Assembly: GCF_014199395.1 (NCBI RefSeq)
Contig: NZ_JACIJM010000006.1
Span: 62,001 to 126,000 of the forward strand
Reading direction: 5' to 3'
DNA length: 64,000 bases
From: Yoonia ponticola
GTDB taxonomy: Bacteria > Pseudomonadota > Alphaproteobacteria > Rhodobacterales > Rhodobacteraceae
Shown here: positions 19,950-28,193 of the stretch, piece by piece
Position numbering within the stretch: the stretch's first letter is position 1
How the letters are laid out: each line of letters begins with the position of its first letter
Notes under the pieces: generated by a model
What the model was told of the DNA's origin: nothing
The model's input: the letters and a program-made list of their open reading frames with translations, nothing else
The model's database searches: none
Position numbers and translations under genes: made by a program

Positions 19950-20384
19950 ATGCGTCTTATCGGAAGTTATCTGATCGGTTTGGTCTTTGGCGTCGGGATT
20001 TCGATCTCGGGCATGGCGAACCCTGCGAAAGTCACCAATTTTTTCGACTTTGCAGGCATTTGGGACCCAAGCCTTGCGTTCGTGATGGGCGGCGCGTTGA
20101 TTGTTACGTTCTTTGGCTACAAATATGTGTTGAAAAAGCAGGCTCCGCTTTTAGGCAATGTGTTCCACCTGCCAACGCGACGTGATTTGGATGCAAAGCT
20201 ACTAGGCGGGGCCGCAGTGTTTGGTATTGGTTGGGGGATTGCAGGGTTTTGCCCCGGCGGTGCCCTGCCTGCACTTGGGACAGGTCGCACGGAAGTATTT
20301 GTTTTCGTTGGCGCATTGCTAGCTGGGATTGCTACTGCAAAGATCGTGCAAAATCGGATCGCCGCTAAGGGTGCAACGGCCTAA
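19950..20384 (+). CDS. YeeE/YedE family sulfur-transport protein, second half (DUF6691-type)
   Basis: This 144-residue membrane protein completes the pair with the preceding gene. It has four predicted helices, SGMANPAKVTNFFD near the start and the Cys motif GFCPGGALPA. Together the two halves equal one pseudo-symmetric YeeE transporter. Tight spacing implies co-translation. A strong bidirectional terminator follows directly. Confidence 0.88.
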   Translation: MRLIGSYLIGLVFGVGISISGMANPAKVTNFFDFAGIWDPSLAFVMGGALIVTFFGYKYVLKKQAPLLGNVFHLPTRRDLDAKLLGGAAVFGIGWGIAGFCPGGALPALGTGRTEVFVFVGALLAGIATAKIVQNRIAAKGATA

Positions 20385-20389
20385 TGGAA

Positions 20390-20421
20390 TTGGGGCGCCC
20401 GACATTGGCGCCCCATTTTTA
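20390..20421. terminator. Bidirectional terminator after YeeE pair and DUF4387 gene
   Basis: A perfect 8-bp GC stem GGGGCGCC/GGCGCCCC with a 7-base loop is followed by ATTTTT on the plus strand and AATTCC on the minus strand. It lies between two convergent operons. Confidence 0.88.
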
Positions 20422-20721
20422 GTTCAATGACAGCTCGGCGACCAGTGGCGCCCAGCCCGCGCCGTGCATGTCTCGGTCTGCGATATCGCCTTGGATCACT
20501 GGCCGGGGTAGGCTGAATTTCACCACGTTCAACGTGTCGATATCAAAGCGTTTGACCGCTGCAACATCCGCGTGCAGCGCCGCTGCAACACGATCCGTCG
20601 ACAGGCTTTGCGTGACCTGCTGGAATGCCTCGGCGTTGCCGCAAAAGATATCGATAGTTAACCAAAATGGCCCAGCGTTTTTACTGCGAACCTTGACGAC
20701 AATGTCTGCGACGGTGCTCAT
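20419..20721 (-). CDS. DUF4387 family protein (AtuA partner)
   Basis: This 100-residue protein matches DUF4387: KVRSKNAGPFWLTIDIFC near the start, a central VKRFDIDTLNVVKFSLPRP and an ending with GDIADRDMHGAGWAPL. DUF4387 genes are regularly found next to AtuA-like (DUF1446) genes, and here the start overlaps the atuA-like stop in an ATGA. A small subunit or activator of the AtuA-like enzyme is plausible but unproven. It is the last gene of the tct operon. Confidence 0.88.
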   Translation of the reverse strand: MSTVADIVVKVRSKNAGPFWLTIDIFCGNAEAFQQVTQSLSTDRVAAALHADVAAVKRFDIDTLNVVKFSLPRPVIQGDIADRDMHGAGWAPLVAELSLN

Positions 20722-22049
20722 GTGTGGACCTCTAGGCGGAAGGCTTGCATCGGATCATCCAACGTCATTGTGTGATGCAACGTGAACGCATAAGCGGCAC
20801 CGCGATCGATTTCAGCAGGCGAAAACGGGAAGGCAAAAGTAGGCTGTTCTTCGCCCTTGGTCAGCGGGTGATGCAGTAGATAAGGGTTCAACAGCTTAGC
20901 GATTGTGTTCGCGTTTTTCTGCGTATCGGCTGTGATAATCGCCATGACACCGACTTCGATCAGCGTGGATTGGCGCGTCTCAAGAGCACCCAATGTGCTG
21001 TCCTGCCCGATGACCCGCAACTCGCATGTAAAATCGATATCGCCGATCCGATCCTGCACTTTGGCCGCGTGTTTGGCGATGATGTCGTCGCACCATGCTT
21101 GCACATTTCGAACATAGTGCGCGTCACGGATGGTGACGATGCTGATGGTTTGGAAACCCGCGATACGCGCGCCTTCAAGCTTCACTGTGTAGCTGTCTGA
21201 TTGGTGCCAAATCGATCCTGTGACCCGCACAGAGCGATCATCAAGCGCCACGTAAGTCGCTGCTGTTACGTCTAAATATCCGCCGGGTTCATACAAAATG
21301 AATGGATCCGAGTTCTCGTAAAGCATATGCGCGGACACGGTATGCGGCGTGGCATAAGCCCCGTCAGCCAGCGGCGTGATCGTGAAACCATCCGCATCAA
21401 AGTCGATCATGATGACACCGGACTGCGGATTAGTTGCACAAAGCGCACCACACTCCCCAATTTTGGCCCCGTGCCACGCGCCACCAGTATGGTCGCCGTT
21501 TCGCAAGGGAACCGCTGCGATAATGGCCGTGTCGGTCGTGCGTCCTGCGATGACGATGTCGGCCCCGGTCGCCAATGCGGCAGCGATTTGTTCGGCACCG
21601 GCTAGTGCTACAATGTTCTCGCAGGACTTGATCGTTTCAGCCGATACGCTGGGCGCGCCGGACAATGGGCTGATCTGAGTTTGGGCGATAACAGAAGGGT
21701 CTTGGCTAGATTTCAGCGTCGCGATTTTCGCGGTGCGATTGTCTTCGGCCAGCACCTCGCGTGTGATGTCGAGCAGCCAATCGACCATGCTGTCGGTGCC
21801 GCAGGTGCCTGCTGTGCCGATAACCAATGGGCAGCCAGCCTCATGGGCGGCGCGCATCATGCCCGCCCATTCTGATTTTGTGGATTCGCGGGCGTATTTT
21901 GACACGCCGCGCCCTAAATAGGACGGACCCGAGTCGGTGGAACCGCCGTCAATGGCGATCAGGTCCGGTTTCAGGGCGACGCCGCGTGCGAGGGCTTCGG
22001 CGTCGTAGCCAAGGCCCAATGCGCCGGATGGTATGAGAATTTTAGTCAC
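20718..22049 (-). CDS. AtuA-like (DUF1446) protein in a tct operon
   Basis: This is a 443-residue cytosolic protein of the acyclic-terpene-utilisation AtuA family (DUF1446). The typical start LIPSGALGLGYDAEAL, IDGGSTDSGPSYLG and IGTAGTCGTDSMVDW are present. AtuA itself is tied to citronellol/geranyl-CoA breakdown in Pseudomonas, but most homologues sit in unrelated settings and their reaction is unknown. Here the GTG start overlaps the tctA stop by 8 bases and the stop overlaps the DUF4387 gene. It most likely acts on whatever the transporter imports. Terpene metabolism is not supported by the neighbours. Confidence 0.88.
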   Translation of the reverse strand: MTKILIPSGALGLGYDAEALARGVALKPDLIAIDGGSTDSGPSYLGRGVSKYARESTKSEWAGMMRAAHEAGCPLVIGTAGTCGTDSMVDWLLDITREVLAEDNRTAKIATLKSSQDPSVIAQTQISPLSGAPSVSAETIKSCENIVALAGAEQIAAALATGADIVIAGRTTDTAIIAAVPLRNGDHTGGAWHGAKIGECGALCATNPQSGVIMIDFDADGFTITPLADGAYATPHTVSAHMLYENSDPFILYEPGGYLDVTAATYVALDDRSVRVTGSIWHQSDSYTVKLEGARIAGFQTISIVTIRDAHYVRNVQAWCDDIIAKHAAKVQDRIGDIDFTCELRVIGQDSTLGALETRQSTLIEVGVMAIITADTQKNANTIAKLLNPYLLHHPLTKGEEQPTFAFPFSPAEIDRGAAYAFTLHHTMTLDDPMQAFRLEVHT

Positions 22050-23547
22050 TGACAGCCTGTGGTTTTGTGAGGATACGACGCAAGAAGATCGGTGCGAGGA
22101 ACCCTAAGATGGATGCGATGATGAGACCGGTTGAGATGCCGGATGAGAACAAGTACTGCCATTCGCCGTCCGATAAGACCATGGCGTCACGCAGCTGTTT
22201 CTCCATTTGGTGGCCCAAAAGGATGCCGAGGATGACGGGTACCGTGGGAATGTCGAGCTTGCGCAGAACATAACCTAGCACGCCGAATGCGACGACAAGA
22301 AGTAAGTCAAAGTAACTGCCTGTTAACGAATAAATGCCAACAAAGCTAACCATTGTGACGCCGGGCAAGAGCAGGGCAGGCGGCACGCTGAGGATTTTGA
22401 CGAAGATTTTGACCATCGGGACGTTCATTGCCAGCAACACAAAGTTGGCGATGAGCAAGGACGCGATCAGGCCCCAGACGACTTCTGGTCGTTCGGTAAA
22501 CAGCATCGGCCCGGGGGTGATGTTTAACGTCACGAGAACGGCCAACAACACGGCGGTTGTCCCTGATCCCGGCACGCCTAACGTGAGCATAGGAACCAGC
22601 GCACCGCCAGCGGCTGCATTGTTGCCCGCCTCTGGTGCGGCGACGCCTTTGGCGACCCCTGTGCCGAACCCGCCTTTTTCACCCGCGATGGATTTCTCCA
22701 TCATATAGGTCATGAAGCTGCCCAGCGATGCGCCCGCGCCCGGCAATACACCTGCGAAAAAGCCAAGTGCTGAGGACCGTAACATGGTCCAGCGCGTTGA
22801 CCAAATCTCGGCCCATGGGACGGTGACTTTGTCGACTTTGATGCCCACAGCGGATGACTTGCCGTGGCTTTCAATGAAAAAGAAGATCTCGGATACGGCG
22901 AACAGACCGACGATGGCGACAAGGAAATCGACGCCGTCATATAGGTGCAAATTCCCGCCTGTCATGCGCGGTAGGCCAGAGTTCGGATCAAGACCGATCA
23001 TCGCAATCATCAGGCCGATGCAAGACGCAAGCGCCGCTTTGGCTTGGTTATTGGACGAAATGCCGCCGAGCGTGGAAAAGGCGAGCAGGTAGAGCGCGAA
23101 ATATTCGGCTGGGCCGAATTGGTATGCGACGCGGGACAACAGCGGTGCCAGAACCATCAAGCCGATTGTCGCGAGGAATGCACCGATGAACGACGCAAAG
23201 CCAGAGATCACCAGCGCATCGCCTGCGCGGCCTGCTTTGGCCATCGGGTAGCCGTCGAGCGTGGTCATCAAAGCAGGTTCGTCACCCGGAATGTTCAACA
23301 AGATCGACGAAATCCGACCGCCGTACATTGCGCCATAATAGATTGAGGTCAGCAGCACCAAAGCCGCAACCGCATCAAGGCCCAAAGAGAACGTCAGCGG
23401 GATCATAATCGCCACGCCATTCGACGGCCCAAGACCGGGCAGGGCGCCGACGATCGTACCGATGAAACAGCCGATAACAGCGAGCATAAGGGTGTAGGGC
23501 GACAGCGCGATGCCGAACCCAAGTGATAAATTTGCGAGGATATCCAT
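22042..23547 (-). CDS. tctA: TctA, large membrane subunit of a tripartite tricarboxylate transporter
   Basis: This 501-residue inner-membrane protein has about 12 hydrophobic segments. It carries the TctA signatures GALPGLGPSNGVAIMIPLTF and VLPGAGASLGSFMTY, an inverted repeat of the substrate/ion-binding loop. With TctB and the periplasmic TctC it takes up a carboxylate using the membrane potential. I start at the ATG at 23547 (MDILANLSLGFG, the usual opening); it overlaps the tctB stop as TAATG. Citrate or other di/tricarboxylates are the known substrates of the family; the one here is not predictable. Confidence 0.93.
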   Translation of the reverse strand: MDILANLSLGFGIALSPYTLMLAVIGCFIGTIVGALPGLGPSNGVAIMIPLTFSLGLDAVAALVLLTSIYYGAMYGGRISSILLNIPGDEPALMTTLDGYPMAKAGRAGDALVISGFASFIGAFLATIGLMVLAPLLSRVAYQFGPAEYFALYLLAFSTLGGISSNNQAKAALASCIGLMIAMIGLDPNSGLPRMTGGNLHLYDGVDFLVAIVGLFAVSEIFFFIESHGKSSAVGIKVDKVTVPWAEIWSTRWTMLRSSALGFFAGVLPGAGASLGSFMTYMMEKSIAGEKGGFGTGVAKGVAAPEAGNNAAAGGALVPMLTLGVPGSGTTAVLLAVLVTLNITPGPMLFTERPEVVWGLIASLLIANFVLLAMNVPMVKIFVKILSVPPALLLPGVTMVSFVGIYSLTGSYFDLLLVVAFGVLGYVLRKLDIPTVPVILGILLGHQMEKQLRDAMVLSDGEWQYLFSSGISTGLIIASILGFLAPIFLRRILTKPQAVSD

Positions 23548-23993
23548 TATACAAACCATCCCTTCGGGAAGCCAATAAGGCCAAGATCAAGGATAAACTT
23601 GAACAAAACGAACAAACCGAGGCTCAAGCCAAGTCCCGAAAGGACTGCGAACTTTGGTTTGGGGGTAATCTGATACGACAGCGCACTGGCCACAATCGCA
23701 GTCGGAATGATAAAGCCAAGCGGCTTGAGTGCGTAGGAATATCCGATGAGCAGAACAATAGAGATAATGATCGAAAAAACGGTCCATAATTCGGGCCATT
23801 CGGGTTCTTCATCGGGACGCAGGATCATCACAACCGCGCAGATAATCGCGACAGATGCGACGCCAATCGGGAATGCTTTGGACCCTACGGGATCGGACAG
23901 GAAACTGACCTGAATCTGCATGGCGCTCGCGATATACACGAGCGCCACCAGAATCACGGCCAGACCAAAAATGCGGTCTGACAAATGGCTCAT
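23547..23993 (-). CDS. tctB: TctB, small membrane subunit of a tripartite tricarboxylate transporter
   Basis: This 148-residue membrane protein has about four helices and a polar loop after the second, the usual TctB/DUF1468 plan. Sequence conservation in this family is low, so the call depends on size, topology and its position between tctC (1 base away) and tctA (1-base overlap). Confidence 0.88.
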   Translation of the reverse strand: MSHLSDRIFGLAVILVALVYIASAMQIQVSFLSDPVGSKAFPIGVASVAIICAVVMILRPDEEPEWPELWTVFSIIISIVLLIGYSYALKPLGFIIPTAIVASALSYQITPKPKFAVLSGLGLSLGLFVLFKFILDLGLIGFPKGWFV

Positions 23994-23994
23994 T

Positions 23995-24957
23995 TTACTG
24001 GATCACACCAATTTCGCGCGACAGCTCTTCTGTCTGGGCGACAACATCATCGACCCAAGATTGAAAATCGCCACCGACTTTGGTGAACGGCGCGAGGCCG
24101 TTGTCAGCCATGACTTGCTGCCACTCAGCGGAATCCGCAACCGCCTGAAGTTTTGCTCCCCATGCTTCGAATTCCTCGTCAGAGATGTCTTTTGGAACGT
24201 AGAGACCGCGCCAGTTTACAGCAACAACATCAATGCCTTGCTCGATAGCAGTCGGGATATCAAAGCCCGGCACACGTTCTTCGGTTAGCGTCGCCAGAAT
24301 GCGGATTTCACCAGCATCCAGAAAGCCTACGATCTCGGACATGTCGCCAGTCATGGCTTGGGTAAAGCCACCAACTGTTTGGGTGATCGCATCCGCGCCA
24401 CCGTCAACACCGATGTATTTCACAGCTGTGATTTCGTCAAAACCAGCGGCTTTGAGAACTTGCAACGGCTTGAGGTGATCAAAGCCACCAACCGCAGAAC
24501 CACCTGCGAATGCGACCGAACCGGGATCGGCTTTGATCGCGTCAACAAGATCGTTCAGTGTCTCGTAAGGGCTGTCAGCAGCCACAACGATCACGCCGGG
24601 GTCAGCCGCAATTGCACCAACGAATCGGACTTGATCAGCAGTCGCGCCGCCATAAGCGTTCTGCGCAAGGCGGGTCGTCGTCGCAGACGACGCCGCAATA
24701 ATCAGATCGTTGTCGTCACTGCGCTCGTTCACAACTGTTGAAAACGCAAGTCCCCCGCCAGCGCCAGCCATGTTTGTGACTTGAACAGGCGCGTCTACCT
24801 CACCGATATCAAACAGAATTTTGCTGATCTGACGGCATGTAAAATCCCAGCCACCACCAGGGTTTGCGGGCGCGATGCATTCGGTCGCATAGGCAGCCGT
24901 GCCAGAAAAGGCGAAGAGCGCGCTGGTGGCGATTGCGCCAAGAAGCGTCTTTTTCAT
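23995..24957 (-). CDS. tctC: TctC, periplasmic substrate-binding protein of a tripartite tricarboxylate transporter
   Basis: This is a 320-residue secreted binding protein with a signal peptide (TLLGAIATSALFAF, cleavage near AYATE). The family features are PANPGGGWDFTCRQ, which replaces the common PxxPGGxxD loop that holds a carboxylate, NMAGAGGGLAFSTV, and a C-terminal YVPKDISDEEFEAW. The upstream frame is open for 40 more codons, but the signal peptide and GGAGGAAT upstream point to 24957. It is the first gene of tctCBA-atuA-DUF4387 and divergent from the tctDE regulators. Confidence 0.93.
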   Translation of the reverse strand: MKKTLLGAIATSALFAFSGTAAYATECIAPANPGGGWDFTCRQISKILFDIGEVDAPVQVTNMAGAGGGLAFSTVVNERSDDNDLIIAASSATTTRLAQNAYGGATADQVRFVGAIAADPGVIVVAADSPYETLNDLVDAIKADPGSVAFAGGSAVGGFDHLKPLQVLKAAGFDEITAVKYIGVDGGADAITQTVGGFTQAMTGDMSEIVGFLDAGEIRILATLTEERVPGFDIPTAIEQGIDVVAVNWRGLYVPKDISDEEFEAWGAKLQAVADSAEWQQVMADNGLAPFTKVGGDFQSWVDDVVAQTEELSREIGVIQ

Positions 24958-25049
24958 GTGATATTCCTCCCAGTATTCACACGACAAGAGAGGGCGTAAT
25001 CGTATCGTCACGTCAAGCTCCCCCCTTGCGTGGGCCGACATTTTGGTCC

Positions 25050-25071
25050 CAACCTGACAGCAACCTGACAG
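25050..25071. promoter_or_regulatory. Tandem 11-bp direct repeat, likely TctD binding site
   Basis: CAACCTGACAG occurs twice head-to-tail with exactly 11-bp phasing, in the 154-base region between divergent tctC and tctD. OmpR/PhoB-class regulators bind such one-turn direct repeats. The assignment to TctD follows from position. Confidence 0.6.
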
Positions 25072-25076
25072 GCGCA

Positions 25077-25096
25077 CATAAAATGTGCATTTTATG
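25077..25096. promoter_or_regulatory. 20-bp perfect palindrome upstream of tctD
   Basis: CATAAAATGTGCATTTTATG is a perfect 8-4-8 palindrome that begins 5 bases after the direct repeat and ends 15 bases before the tctD start. It may be a second operator or an mRNA hairpin that limits tctD translation. Confidence 0.45.
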
Positions 25097-25111
25097 AAAA
25101 TAGGCGGTGTA

Positions 25112-25777
25112 ATGCGATTTCTGCTGGTCGAAGATAACCATGATTTGGGGCAATCCGTGCAAACGCGGTTGTCGCTGGACGGTCATGCCGTGGATTGGGC
25201 CGTGTCGTTGGGCGATGCAGAGGATCATTTGGCGACTGCGAGCTATGATTTGATCTTGCTGGATATCATGCTGCCCGACGGCGATGGCCGCGATTTTTTG
25301 GCGTCACATAGGCGGGCAAAACGCGACACGCCGGTGATCGTGATGACTGCTCGATCAGCGGTGGCAGACAGGGTTGCATTGCTGGATACGGGTGCGGATG
25401 ACTATGTGACAAAACCGTTTGATTTTACAGAGTTAGAGGCCAGAGTTCGCGCAGTTTTGCGGCGTCGTGGTGGTGCTGCACAAACCGCGTTAACCTACGC
25501 GGACCTAACGTTCGATCCACTTGCAGCCACCGTCACAATCGATGGGCAAGTCAGAGAGTTGCGCAACCGGGAATTACGCCTGTTTGAGGTGCTCGTCGCA
25601 GCCCCAGATCGCATCTTTTCTAAAGGTCAGTTGTGCGACAGATTGCTATCAGCGGCAGAGGCGGTGACCGACAACGCGATCGAGGTTTACGTTGGTCGTT
25701 TGCGCAAAAAACTGGAAGGATCGCGGGCTAAAATCGAGACCGTGCGCGGTGTCGGATATCGGTTAACCGAAACATGA
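25112..25777 (+). CDS. tctD: TctD-like response regulator (OmpR family)
   Basis: This 221-residue transcription factor has a receiver domain with the phospho-acceptor Asp51 (LILLDIMLPDGDG), the acidic pair in LVEDN and the conserved Lys in VTKPFD. A winged-helix DNA-binding domain of the OmpR/PhoB type follows (about 125-220, ending VETVRGVGYRL-like). I use the ATG at 25112; the frame is open 9 codons further but those read across the palindrome. It pairs with the kinase that overlaps its stop and probably controls the divergent tct operon through the tandem repeat upstream. Confidence 0.92.
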   Translation: MRFLLVEDNHDLGQSVQTRLSLDGHAVDWAVSLGDAEDHLATASYDLILLDIMLPDGDGRDFLASHRRAKRDTPVIVMTARSAVADRVALLDTGADDYVTKPFDFTELEARVRAVLRRRGGAAQTALTYADLTFDPLAATVTIDGQVRELRNRELRLFEVLVAAPDRIFSKGQLCDRLLSAAEAVTDNAIEVYVGRLRKKLEGSRAKIETVRGVGYRLTET

Positions 25778-27159
25778 TGACCGTCTTTAGTCCTGCCGGA
25801 TCGATTCGCAGGCGACTTGTTGTGATTCTGTTGGTGGTGGCCGCCGTCTTGGCCGGATTGCTGTTTGTGTCGGTCAGAACAGTCGCGAATACGGCGGTAG
25901 AAACAACGCAGGACGCCATTTTGGGTGCTGCAACCGTCGCTATCGCCGAAGAATTGCGCGGCGGCGAGGATGGATTAACCATCGACATCCCTTACGCGGC
26001 GTTTTCGATGTTGGGGGCGACAGGCCAAGACCGCGTATTTTATCGCATCTTGGTCGGCGCCGAGACGGTGACTGGCTACGCGGATTTACCTCTGCCAGAT
26101 GCGCCGTTGAGCGGTTTGAAGCCCACGTTTTTCTCGCAACAATATGACGGCGACGTCGTGCGGACTGGGGCCGTGTCGCGGTCTGTACTGGTCGACGGCA
26201 GGTCGCAGATCGTGACGGTTTTGGTAGCCCAAACCCGCACCGCCCAAGACGCAATCTCGCGGCAAATGGCGAACCAAGCGGCGACCTTGGGGCTTGGGTT
26301 CTTTGCGTTTGCAGCAATTTTATCCATATTTACCGCGCGTTCAGTCCTGACACCGCTGAACCGTCTGGCAGAGGCCATGGGGCGACGCGGACCGCAAGAT
26401 TTGCGCCCCGTGGACAGGGCCGTACCGACAGAGCTCGCGCCATTGATGCAAGCGTTGAACGGATTTATCGCACGACTGCGCGGCGCGTTGACCCGCACGG
26501 AAACCTTTATCACCGAAGCCGCACATCATGTCCGGACGCCGCTTGCCACGGTCCGCGTGCAGGCCGAAATCGCGATGCGCCAGACCGACGATGACGCGCT
26601 ACGGGCGACGCTGCGCAATATCATTCGGGCGGTGGACGATAGCGCGCGGTCTGCGGGGCAGTTGCTGGATCACGCGACTGTTGTGTACCGCGCCGATCAA
26701 CGGGCCGACGAATTGGTGGCGCTTGGGCCGTTGGTTTTGGACGTCGTGGACAGCTTTTCGCCAACTGCCGATATGCGCGATATTGCACTGCGTGTCGACG
26801 CGCCGGACGAGGTGATTGCACTACAGTTTGATCGGCTCTTGATCGAAAGCGCATTGCGTAACCTGATTGATAACGCTGTGAAATATTCCTACGCAGACAG
26901 TATCGTCGATGTTCAACTTTCGACCGATGGGACATTCGCAAAGTTGCAGGTTCTCGATCGCGGACGTGGAATCGGCGATGGCAATAGCGTGCAATTAGTG
27001 GCGCGATTTAAACGCGGCGAAAACGTGGGTGATGTGGTTGGATCAGGTCTTGGGCTGACGATTGTACGTGACGTGACGCGTGCGATTGGCGGCAGCTTTG
27101 ACATCAAAGAACGACAGGGAGGTGGCACATGCGCCATATTATTATTGCCGCTGGCTTAA
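25774..27159 (+). CDS. tctE: TctE-like sensor histidine kinase
   Basis: This is a 461-residue inner-membrane kinase. Two membrane helices (about 15-35 and 168-188) flank a periplasmic part of the 2CSK_N type. A HAMP-like linker follows, then the dimerisation/H-box AAHHVRTPLATV with His251 as phospho-acceptor. A HATPase domain completes it, with NLIDNAVKYS, DRGRGIG and GSGLGLTI. The residue after the acceptor His is His rather than Glu/Gln, an uncommon variant. Its ATG overlaps the regulator stop, and its own end overlaps the next gene by 31 bases. It probably senses the transported carboxylate. Confidence 0.9.
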   Translation: MMTVFSPAGSIRRRLVVILLVVAAVLAGLLFVSVRTVANTAVETTQDAILGAATVAIAEELRGGEDGLTIDIPYAAFSMLGATGQDRVFYRILVGAETVTGYADLPLPDAPLSGLKPTFFSQQYDGDVVRTGAVSRSVLVDGRSQIVTVLVAQTRTAQDAISRQMANQAATLGLGFFAFAAILSIFTARSVLTPLNRLAEAMGRRGPQDLRPVDRAVPTELAPLMQALNGFIARLRGALTRTETFITEAAHHVRTPLATVRVQAEIAMRQTDDDALRATLRNIIRAVDDSARSAGQLLDHATVVYRADQRADELVALGPLVLDVVDSFSPTADMRDIALRVDAPDEVIALQFDRLLIESALRNLIDNAVKYSYADSIVDVQLSTDGTFAKLQVLDRGRGIGDGNSVQLVARFKRGENVGDVVGSGLGLTIVRDVTRAIGGSFDIKERQGGGTCAILLLPLA

Positions 27160-28142
27160 CTCTTTGGGCCTCCATTGCTGGCGCATACGAAATTGAAGAA
27201 GAAGCTGTTTTTGAAGGCGGCGAGGCGGAATTGTCGATCCTTTCAACCACCGACACCGAAGTTTTCGCCCCTTTGATCGCAGCGTTTCAGGCGTCCAATC
27301 CGGGCGTCACGCTGCGGTACACTGTCGCCACAAGCCAGCAGGTTTTTGCAGCGCTTCAAGAGGATGCGGCGTTTGATCTCGCGATTTCTTCGGCGATGGA
27401 TTTGCAACTGAAATTGGCAAATGACGGTTTCGCCGTTCCGCATGCATCGACCGAAACTGCAGCGCTGCCAGATTGGGCGCGGTGGCGCGATCAGCTGTTT
27501 GCGTTTTCACAGGAACCGGTTGTGATCATTGCCTCAAAGGCCGCGTTCGACGGCAAACCACCACGCACCCGCGCCGAATTGATCGATGTGTTGCGCGATG
27601 ATCCTGCCCGCTTTGTCGGGCGTATCGGGACTTACGATCCGATGATATCCGGCGCTGGCTACCTGTTTGCGACGCAAGATGCGCGGCAATCGGACACAAG
27701 TTGGCGCTTGGCCGAGGTTGTGGGCGGACTAAATCCGAAATTATTCACCACAAGTGGAAGCATGATTTCAGAGGTGCAGTCCGGTGAATTAGCTTTGGCA
27801 TACAACGTGTTAGGGTCTTACGCATCGCAACGCCTGAGCGGCGGGGACGCGGTGATGATCGAAGCGTTGGATTTCACGCATGTACTATTGCGCACGGCCC
27901 TGATCCCGCGCACGGCAGAACGGGCGGATTTGGGTGCTACGTTCTTGGATTTCCTATTGTCCGCAGAAGGCCAGCAACTGGTCGAGAATGAGACCGGGAT
28001 GCCGCGGATTAATGAGGCGGCGCTGGCGGCGGGGCCACATCTGCGGCCAATCAGACTAGATCCGGGGTTGTTGGTGTTTATGGACCCGTTGATGCGGCAG
28101 CAGTTTCTGAACGAGTGGACCGCTGCCGTCGTGCAAGATTGA
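27129..28142 (+). CDS. Periplasmic solute-binding protein coupled to TctDE
   Basis: This 337-residue secreted protein has a signal peptide (HIIIAAGLTLWASIAGAYE). It has the two-lobe fold of the iron/polyamine-type ABC binding family (SBP_bac_1/11: LSILSTTDTEVFAPLIAAF, YNVLGSYAS). It is not a TctC protein, and no ABC permease or ATPase lies nearby. GGGAGG before the ATG sits inside the kinase gene, so translation is coupled to tctE. A ligand-sensing adaptor for the kinase, rather than a transport component, is the likely role; this is inference from gene order. Confidence 0.82.
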   Translation: MRHIIIAAGLTLWASIAGAYEIEEEAVFEGGEAELSILSTTDTEVFAPLIAAFQASNPGVTLRYTVATSQQVFAALQEDAAFDLAISSAMDLQLKLANDGFAVPHASTETAALPDWARWRDQLFAFSQEPVVIIASKAAFDGKPPRTRAELIDVLRDDPARFVGRIGTYDPMISGAGYLFATQDARQSDTSWRLAEVVGGLNPKLFTTSGSMISEVQSGELALAYNVLGSYASQRLSGGDAVMIEALDFTHVLLRTALIPRTAERADLGATFLDFLLSAEGQQLVENETGMPRINEAALAAGPHLRPIRLDPGLLVFMDPLMRQQFLNEWTAAVVQD

Positions 28143-28146
28143 AACT

Positions 28147-28193
28147 GCGGGAGCCTCCGGCGGGGATTTTGAAGAAGTCAAAGAAACTAGGGG
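28147..28193. repeat. Dispersed 3'-junction repeat, copy 1
   Basis: GC-rich GGGAGCCTCC is followed by CGGGGATTTTGAAGAAGTC, then AAAGAAACTAGGGG. The same layout recurs at 39813 and 50911. It lies between two convergent genes, and its CTAG supplies the TAG stop of the minus-strand DUF6476 gene. Confidence 0.75.
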
